Part shown: positions 8,790 through 15,515 of the stretch, piece after piece
Layout of the letters: each line of letters begins with the position of its first letter
Position numbering within the stretch: position 1 is the stretch's first letter
From: Gammaproteobacteria bacterium
GTDB lineage: Bacteria > Pseudomonadota > Gammaproteobacteria > Xanthomonadales > SZUA-36
Length of the DNA: 41,692 bases
NCBI GenBank assembly: GCA_024275935.1
Contig: JAJRYF010000102.1
Location: 1-41,692 of the forward strand
Direction: 5' to 3'
Program-made: the position numbers and the translations under genes
The notes under the pieces: model-generated
What the model was told of the DNA's origin: nothing
What the model saw: only the letters and a program-made list of their open reading frames with translations
Databases searched by the model: none

Positions 8790-10001
8790 ATGCCAGTTTA
8801 TGATTACAAGGCGGTAGCGCCATCTGGGGAAGTAATCCAGGGCAGCATGGAAGCCATTAGTACTGAGGCGGTGATTGCCAGGCTTCAGTCTGAAGGTAAT
8901 TTACCGCTACAAACCAAAGAAGCCGGGAAAGGCTTTAATCTGAGCAAGCTTATGCTTGGCAGGCGGTCGATGTCGGCAGCCGAGGTTGGTCAATTCACCG
9001 AGCAAATGGCTACCCTGTTGGGTGCGGGACTGCCACTGGATCGCTCCCTTAGCGTACTTGCAGATTTATCTGAGAACGACCGGGTTAAGAAAATTGTTAC
9101 CAGTTTGCGCGATAAGGTGCGTGGTGGTGAAGCTTTTTCTAAAGCCTTAGAAGCGCAAGAACAAAGCTTTAACAAACTGTATGTAAACATGGTTAAAGCT
9201 GGTGAAGTAGGTGGCACTCTAGATGTCACCCTTGAGCGTTTGTCGGTGTATCTGGCGAACTCTAAAGACTTGAAAGACAGTGTGGTCTCGGCACTTATTT
9301 ATCCGATTTTATTAGTAGTTCTGGCAATTGGTTCATTAATTTTATTGCTGGTATATGTGATTCCTCAGTTCACCCCGATATTTGAAGAGTTAGGTGGCGA
9401 CTTACCCATGCTTACTAGAATCGTGCTGGCAGTTGGTGGGGTTTTGCAGAGCTTTTGGTGGTTGATTGCAGGTAGCGTATTTTTCGCCGTGTATGCATTT
9501 AAAAGTATGCTCGCTGACTCTGTAAAGCGCCGTAGATGGGATGGCTGGTTATTAAAGCGTCGTTGGATTGGCGACCTGGTGGCCAAGCTGGAAACTGCCC
9601 GTCTTGCACGCACTTTGGGAACTTTGCTCACAAATGGTGTTCCCTTATTAGGTGCGCTGGGAATTGCTCGCAATGTGCTGGGTAATACAGTTATGCAAGA
9701 TGACATCAAGGAAGCTCGCATACAGGTTCAGTCCGGTGGTTCGCTGGCGCGCAACCTGGCAGCTTCCGGGCATTTCCCGAAATTCGCCTTGCAGATGATC
9801 AGTGTAGGTGAAGAAACCGGTCAGCTAGACGCCATGCTGGAAAAAGTAGCAGATGCCTATGACCGTGAAGTGCGCACCACCATAGATCGTTTGATGGCAT
9901 TGTTTGTACCCTTATTAACCCTGTTGCTGGCAGGCATGATTGGTTTGATTGTCATGTCTGTGCTGGTAGCTATTCTTGGAATTAACGACCTGGTGGCTTG
10001 A
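8790..10001 (+). CDS. gspF: Type II secretion inner-membrane platform protein GspF
   Basis: GspF is the polytopic platform protein that couples GspE to pseudopilin assembly. The 403 residues show the family's two homologous cytoplasmic four-helix domains (about 70-190 and 270-390). Each is followed by hydrophobic segments: about 167-195 and 218-240 in the middle, and 370-398 at the end. Typical motifs are present twice: 'EQMATLLGAGLPLDRSL' and 'RTLGTLLTNGVPLLGAL', then 'VKAGEVGGTLD' and 'ISVGEETGQLD'. The ATG is preceded by AGGAGG (8775-8780), inside the end of gspE, so translation is coupled. Confidence 0.96.
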   Translation: MPVYDYKAVAPSGEVIQGSMEAISTEAVIARLQSEGNLPLQTKEAGKGFNLSKLMLGRRSMSAAEVGQFTEQMATLLGAGLPLDRSLSVLADLSENDRVKKIVTSLRDKVRGGEAFSKALEAQEQSFNKLYVNMVKAGEVGGTLDVTLERLSVYLANSKDLKDSVVSALIYPILLVVLAIGSLILLLVYVIPQFTPIFEELGGDLPMLTRIVLAVGGVLQSFWWLIAGSVFFAVYAFKSMLADSVKRRRWDGWLLKRRWIGDLVAKLETARLARTLGTLLTNGVPLLGALGIARNVLGNTVMQDDIKEARIQVQSGGSLARNLAASGHFPKFALQMISVGEETGQLDAMLEKVADAYDREVRTTIDRLMALFVPLLTLLLAGMIGLIVMSVLVAILGINDLVA

Positions 10002-10035
10002 TTTGATCAGCAGGTAATTTAGAGTGAGAAACATT

Positions 10036-10458
10036 ATGCGGATAAATAAATTCAACAAACTCCAGCGCGGACAAACTGGTTTCAGTCTGATAGAAATATT
10101 GGTGGTGCTGGTGTTAATTGGTCTCTTGGCTGGTTTTTTAGTACCCAATATCACCAGTAAATTTGGTGCTGGCCAGCAAAAAGCTGCTATGGGCCAGGTC
10201 GAACGCCTGAAGCAATCGGTAGAGGAGTATAACTTTCTCTGGAACAACCGCTATCCGGAAGCGTTGGAAGATCTAACCAAGCCCCTGCCGGGAAGCAAAG
10301 AAGGAATGGTTAAATCATCACTGCTGTCTGACCCTTGGGGCCGGCCTTACAAGTATGAGTATCCGGGGCAGCATGGCGAGTTCGATATTTATTCCTATGG
10401 TGCCGATGGCCAACCTGGCGGTGAAGGTAAAAATGCCGACATCAATAGCTGGGAATAA
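10036..10458 (+). CDS. gspG: Major pseudopilin GspG
   Basis: GspG builds the shaft of the pseudopilus. A short basic leader ends in G15 before F16-S-L-I-E20, the prepilin peptidase site with the required Glu at +5, followed by the hydrophobic helix. The C-terminal half has the conserved DPWGRPYKYEYPG and the DIYSYGADGQPGGEG region, which in this family binds calcium. A GTG at 10024 would add four residues; I chose ATG 10036, which has GAG seven bases upstream. The gene lies 34 bp after gspF, the widest gap inside the operon apart from that after the gspJ stop. The prepilin peptidase (GspO/PilD) is not in this window. Confidence 0.96.
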   Translation: MRINKFNKLQRGQTGFSLIEILVVLVLIGLLAGFLVPNITSKFGAGQQKAAMGQVERLKQSVEEYNFLWNNRYPEALEDLTKPLPGSKEGMVKSSLLSDPWGRPYKYEYPGQHGEFDIYSYGADGQPGGEGKNADINSWE

Positions 10459-10473
10459 AGTTTTCAGATTTAT

Positions 10474-10929
10474 ATGCGTCTAGTAGCCAACAAACGACAG
10501 AGTGGTTTCAGCCTGCTAGAAATTATAGTGGTCATGCTACTGATCGGCTTAATGGTCGGCATGGTTGGTATGTCGTTGGGCAAGAGCGTTTCCCGGACTG
10601 AGGTCAGGAACGCCTCGCGGGATGTGTTAAGCGCGCTGCGTTATACCCGTACCAAAGCCATTGTCACCCATAAAGAGCAAGTACTTATGGTTGATTTGGA
10701 AAACCGAACTATCAGCGCCCCGGGAAAAAAAGTCTTTACGCTCCCCGAAGGTATCAAATTGGGTATGGTTACCGCACTCCAAGAGCAACAGTCAGAAACT
10801 TTGGCTGGTATCCGCTTCTTCCCCGATGGCGGCTCTACTGGTGGCAAGCTTCAGCTGACGATAGATGAGCGTACTTACGAGATTCATATTCAATGGCTGA
10901 CTGGTGAAGCCAGATTGGTTAAGGGTTAG
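10474..10929 (+). CDS. gspH: Minor pseudopilin GspH
   Basis: A minor pseudopilin of the pilus tip complex. The leader ends RQSG before F12-S-L-L-E16, with Glu at +5 and a long hydrophobic helix. Residues 39-60 (NASRDVLSALRYTRTKAIV) match the GspH/FimT start of the globular domain, and the 'RFFPDGGSTGG' loop near residue 112 is typical. The 151-residue length is normal. Its TAG shares the G with the GTG start of gspI, so the two are translationally coupled. Confidence 0.93.
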   Translation: MRLVANKRQSGFSLLEIIVVMLLIGLMVGMVGMSLGKSVSRTEVRNASRDVLSALRYTRTKAIVTHKEQVLMVDLENRTISAPGKKVFTLPEGIKLGMVTALQEQQSETLAGIRFFPDGGSTGGKLQLTIDERTYEIHIQWLTGEARLVKG

Positions 10930-11348
10930 TGGGCATCCATAATAACAATAAGCAAACTGGTTTCACTTTGCTGGAGGTGCTGGTAGCGTTTGTGTTGTTT
11001 GCCTTGTCTTTCTCTGTGGTTATGCAAATCTTAACCGGCTCTATACGCAATACCGCGCGTTCTCAGGAATACACCCAGGCGGCTTTATGGGCGCAGTCGG
11101 TGATGGCAGAAGTCGGTCTGTCTGAGCCAGTGGAAGCTGGTGCTGCCAGCGGTAGTTTTAATGAAAAATATAGTTATTCGCTGGATATCTCCGAATACGA
11201 TATGACCATCGGTGAAGGCAGTCTGGCATCTGAAGTAATTCCGGTCGACCTGTATCTGGTTGCAGTTGAAATATACTGGGGCGAGAGTAGCAACCCGGCC
11301 AGCGCCAGGTTCACTACCCTGAAAGCCTTAAACGGTAATCAGCGATGA
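10929..11348 (+). CDS. gspI: Minor pseudopilin GspI
   Basis: Minor pseudopilin that nucleates the tip with GspJ and GspK. The leader ends KQTG before F12-T-L-L-E16, followed by the hydrophobic helix 'VLVAFVLFALSFSVVMQIL'. The SQEYTQAALWAQSVMAEVG segment is characteristic of GspI, in which this Ala/Gln-rich helix precedes the small globular domain. GTG start in TAGTG overlapping gspH; stop in ATGA overlapping gspJ. 139 residues, slightly longer than the shortest members but ordinary. Confidence 0.93.
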   Translation: MGIHNNNKQTGFTLLEVLVAFVLFALSFSVVMQILTGSIRNTARSQEYTQAALWAQSVMAEVGLSEPVEAGAASGSFNEKYSYSLDISEYDMTIGEGSLASEVIPVDLYLVAVEIYWGESSNPASARFTTLKALNGNQR

Positions 11349-11941
11349 ACACTCACCCAGCTAAGTCACGCCAACTAGGGTTTACTTTGATAGAGATGCT
11401 GTTGGCGGTTACCTTGATGGCAATTCTTCTAGCCCTGGTTTATGGCGGTATGCGGGCTACTAATAGAGCCTCATTGCGAGGGGAGGTTTTAATTGCTGAT
11501 ACTCAGGCTATGCGCATGGCCCATCAGTTTATTAGCCGTCAAATTCACCAGATGTTACCGCTGGGCTGGGAAGGTGATGGTGAAGATACTATAATGTTTG
11601 TCGGTGATACCAATAGCATCACCTGGGTTGGACCGATGCCTGGTTATCTTGGTTTTGGTGGTCCGCAGCTACAGCGGCTGGAGCTGGGGCGAGGGGATGG
11701 TGGCCAGGAGTTACACTTCCGCCACGCGGTGTTAAATGATGGCACTGCTGACCTACAAGCTCAGGACCCAATTGTGTTGCTACAGAATGTGGAAAGCCTG
11801 CAGTTCGAATTCTTACGCATGGATGAGGAGCAGCGCGATGAACAGCTCGCCGACTGGCAAGCTGACTGGGATATCAAAGATAGCTTGCCGCTGGCCTTAC
11901 GCATGGTGCTTAGTTTTGAAGATACCGGTACCGGCCTGTAA
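11345..11941 (+). CDS. gspJ: Minor pseudopilin GspJ, ending at an in-frame stop
   Basis: Tip pseudopilin. The leader ends RQLG before F13-T-L-I-E17. The globular domain has 'RMAHQFISRQIHQMLPL', a GspJ hallmark, and 'LLQNVESLQFEFL' near residue 145. Translation stops at TAA 11939-11941 after 198 residues. The same frame then stays open for 41 more codons and ends in TAA at 12065-12067, overlapping the gspK ATG by one base exactly like other junctions in this operon. The conceptual continuation begins WPDLVASSYNGG. The ancestral protein was therefore probably about 240 residues, and the TAA may be a recent nonsense change or a sequencing error. The 198-residue product still falls within the known size range of GspJ and may work. 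Confidence 0.9.
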   Translation: MNTHPAKSRQLGFTLIEMLLAVTLMAILLALVYGGMRATNRASLRGEVLIADTQAMRMAHQFISRQIHQMLPLGWEGDGEDTIMFVGDTNSITWVGPMPGYLGFGGPQLQRLELGRGDGGQELHFRHAVLNDGTADLQAQDPIVLLQNVESLQFEFLRMDEEQRDEQLADWQADWDIKDSLPLALRMVLSFEDTGTGL

Positions 11942-12067
11942 TGGCCAGATTTGGTGGCCTCAAGTTATAACGGTGGGATTTCCGGCAAGCCAAGGAATCG
12001 TAGTAATTATCAGGAAATCATCAAAGATCTGATTAAAGAGCGCAAGCAGTCGGGGGGTGAGGACTAA
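11942..12067 (+). pseudogene. Stranded in-frame 3' end of gspJ
   Basis: Forty-one sense codons without a stop, in the gspJ frame, closing with TAATG at the gspK start. Content looks like real protein (WPDLVASSYNGG, then NYQEIIKDLIKERKQ). It lacks its own start codon or ribosome site at its head. It would be translated only by readthrough of the 11939 TAA or if that stop is an error. Confidence 0.7.
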
Positions 12068-12969
12068 TGTTTACGCTTAATAAAATTGCATCACAACGCG
12101 GGGTGGCGCTGATTATTGTGCTCTGGGTGTTAGTGCTGGTAACTATTACAGTAGGTTCTTTCTCAGTCTCAGCGCGCACCGAAAATTTGCAGGCGCGTCA
12201 GCTTTTGGATGGTTCCCGTGCCCGCTTTGCGGCTGAGGCAGGTATGGCTATAGCGGTACTTAATTTGCGCAATCCAGATGTAGCTAACCGCTGGGTTCCT
12301 GATGGCCGCCGCTATGAGCTGCAATTTGAACAGGCCAAGCTAGAAATTTCAATTACTGATGAGCGCGGCAAGCTGGATATAAATGTAGTTGACGAGCTAA
12401 CGCTTATTAGCCTGCTAATTGCCAATGGAGTAGCAGAGGAGCGGGTATTACCACTGGTAGCTGCTATCCTTGATTGGCGAGACCCGGATGATGCGGTAAG
12501 AATTGATGGTGCTGAAGCGGATGAGTATGCATCTGCGGACCTACCCTATGGCCCCCGCAATGCTCCATTTGTGATTCTTGATGAGTTACAACAGATTCTG
12601 GGGATGGATTTTGAACTTTATCGTAAACTAGAGCCAGCTTTAACGGTATACTCACGGCGACGCACGATAGACCCGGCTTTTGCCCCCTACGAGGCACTAA
12701 TAGCATTGCCCGGGATGACGGCAGATATAGCCAGAGAGTTTATTAATGAACGCCAGACCAGGGATAATACGGGCGATAATACTCTGTTAATGCCAGATGG
12801 CAGCGCAGTTGCCATGCGGAGCATCGGGCCAACCCAGAGTATGCGAATTAAAGCGACAATGCCGAGCGGAATCTGGGAGCAACTGGAAGTTACTATTAGT
12901 CTGTCATCAGGCGGGCTGCAACAAGCATTCCAGATTATGCGCTGGAAAGAAGGAGTATGGAAGTCTTGA
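12067..12969 (+). CDS. gspK: Minor pseudopilin GspK
   Basis: GspK caps the pseudopilus tip and is the large minor pseudopilin. The leader ends SQRG before V13-A-L-I-I. The Glu at +5 is absent, as is normal for GspK. The hydrophobic helix (to about residue 36) is followed by 'RARFAAEAGMAIA' and the inserted helical domain containing DERGKLDINV and 'ILDWRDPDDAVR', typical of the family. ATG overlaps the stop of the gspJ extension by one base; the gene ends 13 bp inside gspL. 300 residues, a normal length. Confidence 0.95.
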   Translation: MFTLNKIASQRGVALIIVLWVLVLVTITVGSFSVSARTENLQARQLLDGSRARFAAEAGMAIAVLNLRNPDVANRWVPDGRRYELQFEQAKLEISITDERGKLDINVVDELTLISLLIANGVAEERVLPLVAAILDWRDPDDAVRIDGAEADEYASADLPYGPRNAPFVILDELQQILGMDFELYRKLEPALTVYSRRRTIDPAFAPYEALIALPGMTADIAREFINERQTRDNTGDNTLLMPDGSAVAMRSIGPTQSMRIKATMPSGIWEQLEVTISLSSGGLQQAFQIMRWKEGVWKS

Positions 12970-14159
12970 CTTATAGTCAAAAAATTCAGGTTTGGAGCGG
13001 ACAGCTGCGGGACAGCAGTATTGGCCGTTTCTGGCACTGGTGGATGCAGGAGCTGCGCTCCATGCTGCCAGTTAGCTGGCGTGAACGGTTGGTGGCAGAG
13101 TCGCGGCCACTACAGATACTTGCCGCTGAAGACGGTTTCCTGTTACGCACTGATGCCGACCATAGCCTGGCTCTAAATGCCAGCATTGACCCGGAACTAA
13201 GGCAGCAACAAATCCAGCAGTTGTTGACGGCTGCGGAATTAGAAAACCCAGAGAAGGTCTTGTATTTACCGGCCGGTGAAGTGCTTCAAACTGAAGTTTC
13301 CCTGCCGCTTGCAGCAGAAAGCCGCTTACGCCAGGCCTTAGAATTCGACCTTGACCGGCAAACACCGTTTCAGGCAGAAGATGTATATTTTGATTATCGT
13401 ATTCTTAGCCGCGATAAAACTCACAATGTTATCCGCTTGCAGCTATACCTGATTCCCAGAGTTCAGGTTGATCAGCAGATATTGGAGCTGCACCAACTCG
13501 GAGTCGACCTTAACCGCTTGACTCTGGTGGATGATCCACATGGGAAAGCGGAAGAGTTAAACCTATTGCCACCCGAGAAGCGGGTTTTACGGATTGACCA
13601 CAAGGCCAGGTTCAATCGCTTATTGATGCTGGTAGTGCTGGTAGTGTTATTTATGGCAATGTTCCAGTCAATCTGGGTGCGGGAGCAGCATATAGTAGAG
13701 CTAGAAACCGCTATTGATGAAGTCTCAGTTGAGGCAAGAATGGTTGCGGCTATGCGCACGCAAATTGAGGATGCCCGCGAGGGTGCAAATTTTCTGGCAA
13801 TTAAAGAAACCGAATACCCGGAGGACATTCAGGTTATTGCTGAATTAACCCAAATCCTTGACGATGATACCTGGGTGCAACGGTTGATTATAAAAGATGG
13901 CGAAATCAGGGTGCAGGGTTTATCGCAGGAGGCACAACGTCTGATTCGGGATATCAACGCCTCACCTTTGTTTTCAGAGGCCGCCTTTCTAGGCACCACC
14001 CAATTTGATAGCCGAGCTAAGCGAGAGCGCTTTAACCTTTCTGCCAAGTTAGTCAAAACCGCTGATATGGAATTACCAGAGGCCGCTGAAGAAGCTAGTA
14101 ATACCCCAGTTGCTGCCAGTGCTGACAAGGAGGCTGACGATGCAGTTACTGCCAACTAA
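12957..14159 (+). CDS. gspL: Type II secretion protein GspL
   Basis: GspL links the cytoplasmic ATPase GspE to the periplasmic GspM. The cytoplasmic part (1-215) has the actin-like/PilM-like pattern (PLQILAAEDGFLLR, 'VSLPLAAESRLRQALEFDLDRQTPF'). One transmembrane helix lies at about 221-241 (LLMLVVLVVLFMAM). The periplasmic part resembles PilN (residues 245-370). The last 30 residues are an acidic, Ala-rich tail. Overlaps gspK by 13 bp, and its 3' end contains the AAGGAGG that serves gspM. Confidence 0.93.
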   Translation: MEVLTYSQKIQVWSGQLRDSSIGRFWHWWMQELRSMLPVSWRERLVAESRPLQILAAEDGFLLRTDADHSLALNASIDPELRQQQIQQLLTAAELENPEKVLYLPAGEVLQTEVSLPLAAESRLRQALEFDLDRQTPFQAEDVYFDYRILSRDKTHNVIRLQLYLIPRVQVDQQILELHQLGVDLNRLTLVDDPHGKAEELNLLPPEKRVLRIDHKARFNRLLMLVVLVVLFMAMFQSIWVREQHIVELETAIDEVSVEARMVAAMRTQIEDAREGANFLAIKETEYPEDIQVIAELTQILDDDTWVQRLIIKDGEIRVQGLSQEAQRLIRDINASPLFSEAAFLGTTQFDSRAKRERFNLSAKLVKTADMELPEAAEEASNTPVAASADKEADDAVTAN

Positions 14160-14745
14160 TACCAATAGCCGTACATTACCAGTGGCACTGCTGCTTATAA
14201 GCATGATTTTGGTGTATATGTTCGGCTTCCATTGGTTTGTCTCCAAACAAATGGAGCTAGGCGATACCATCGGCTCACTGGAGTCCCGTTACAGCAGCAT
14301 GAAATCTGTAACCATGCAAAGAGAAAGTCTGGCAGAGCAGTTGCGTAAGCTCCAAAGTGACGGGCTTGATCTGGATTTGTTTCTGGCTGAAGGCGATGCC
14401 AACTCTGCCTCGGCCGGTATGACTGCTACACTAAAGCAGGTTATTGCTTCTGAGGCAGAAGACCAAAGTAGCTGTAGTGTAGTTTCCAGTCAGCCAGTGC
14501 GCGCAAAGCTGGAGGAGCGTTTCCAGCGTGCCAGTGTTAATATTCGCATGAGTTGCAATATAGCTGATTTTGTCAGTGTCCTGTATAAACTGGAAGATAT
14601 GCGCCCAATGCTACTGGTTGAAGAGCTTAATGTGTATAAAATCACCCCGCGCCGAGTGCGTGGAAAATCGGTGGGGTCTGCGGTGTCGCGCCTGGATATT
14701 CGGTTTAATTTAACCGGCTATTTGCGTAACCGAGGCGAGGGTTGA
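14140..14745 (+). CDS. gspM: Type II secretion protein GspM
   Basis: GspM is the bitopic partner of GspL in the assembly platform. A short cytoplasmic start is followed by one hydrophobic helix (about residues 13-32, VALLLISMILVYMFGFHWF), a coiled-coil-prone stretch (SLESRYSSMKSV through RKLQSDG) and a ferredoxin-like periplasmic domain (to 'IRFNLTGYL'). I chose ATG 14140 because AAGGAGG lies at 14127-14133; a GTG ten codons upstream lacks a ribosome site. It starts 20 bp inside gspL, and the TGA overlaps the next ATG. Two cysteines, in SSCSVV and RMSCNI, could pair. Confidence 0.92.
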   Translation: MQLLPTNTNSRTLPVALLLISMILVYMFGFHWFVSKQMELGDTIGSLESRYSSMKSVTMQRESLAEQLRKLQSDGLDLDLFLAEGDANSASAGMTATLKQVIASEAEDQSSCSVVSSQPVRAKLEERFQRASVNIRMSCNIADFVSVLYKLEDMRPMLLVEELNVYKITPRRVRGKSVGSAVSRLDIRFNLTGYLRNRGEG

Positions 14746-15515
14746 TGAAGTCACTGATTAAAGACAACCCGGTGGGAGTAATATTGCTGACAACAGCGGG
14801 GGTACTGCTGTTGCTGATCCTGCTCTTGCCTTTTATCAGCGGTGGACTCCCTGATGGGAAGGTGATTGCGCTAACCACTAGCGCGGAACCCGCGGCTCTG
14901 CAAATCAGTGAACTTGAACCGATCGAAGAATTTGCGGTCATTAAACAGCGGCCATTGTTTAATCATGACCGCAAGGCAATAGTGATTACGGCAGCCGATG
15001 CCGATGATGCCGGGAGCTTGCTGGATGAAGATATTGAAGACAAGCCATTAAATGCTGATCTTACTGGTGTAACTATTACCAAAGACCACCGCATAGTGAT
15101 GCTATTTGAGCGCGATAGCAAAACCATGATTACTGCCGCTGAAGGTGAAATGCTTGATGGTGAGCTTAGTGGTTGGTTGGTGGAAAAGGTGGAAGAGCGA
15201 AATGTATCTCTCAAAAACCAACAGGGTGAAGTGGCTGAGTTGGAACTAAAAATGTTTACCCGGTCGCTGGGTAAAGCACCAGCAACAGCCCAGCGGAATG
15301 GTAATAAGAGTAAAGTCGGCAGTGAGACTAAAAAGCCCGCTAAAAAACCATCGCCCAGGGTAGCTAAAGCCGGTGGTAAAAATAAGGATAAGGAAGATAG
15401 CAAGCCTAAAAACAAACCGATGACTGCTGCTGAATTTATGCGCCAGGGTTTGGAAAAGCGTGCCGCCGCAAGAGAAAAAATAAATTCACAGAAAAAGACT
15501 GATGGTAGTAACTAA
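14745..15515 (+). CDS. gspN: Type II secretion protein GspC/XpsN-like
   Basis: This fills the place of GspC, bridging inner-membrane platform and secretin. One N-terminal transmembrane helix (about 9-32) is followed by a homology-region-like domain starting 'FAVIKQRPLFNHDRKAI', the usual RPLF...R pattern. 'LTGVTITKDHRIVMLFE' and 'EGEMLDGWLVEKV'-type strands follow. The gene lies between gspM and gspD, where Xanthomonas xpsN lies, and there is no PDZ domain. The last 70 residues are a low-complexity Lys/Pro/Ala tail (TKKPAKKPSPRVAKAGGK), odd for a periplasmic domain. ATG 14745 shares the A of the gspM TGA; a TTG one codon earlier is less likely. Symbol follows xps usage; gspC is an alternative name. 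Confidence 0.85.
   Translation: MKSLIKDNPVGVILLTTAGVLLLLILLLPFISGGLPDGKVIALTTSAEPAALQISELEPIEEFAVIKQRPLFNHDRKAIVITAADADDAGSLLDEDIEDKPLNADLTGVTITKDHRIVMLFERDSKTMITAAEGEMLDGELSGWLVEKVEERNVSLKNQQGEVAELELKMFTRSLGKAPATAQRNGNKSKVGSETKKPAKKPSPRVAKAGGKNKDKEDSKPKNKPMTAAEFMRQGLEKRAAAREKINSQKKTDGSN

Noticed and set aside
11736-12032. Alternative open frame across the gspJ end, suggesting a frameshift
   Set aside because: Its protein has no pseudopilin character. The sensible continuation of GspJ is in the original frame after the TAA, so a stop rather than a frameshift explains the region.
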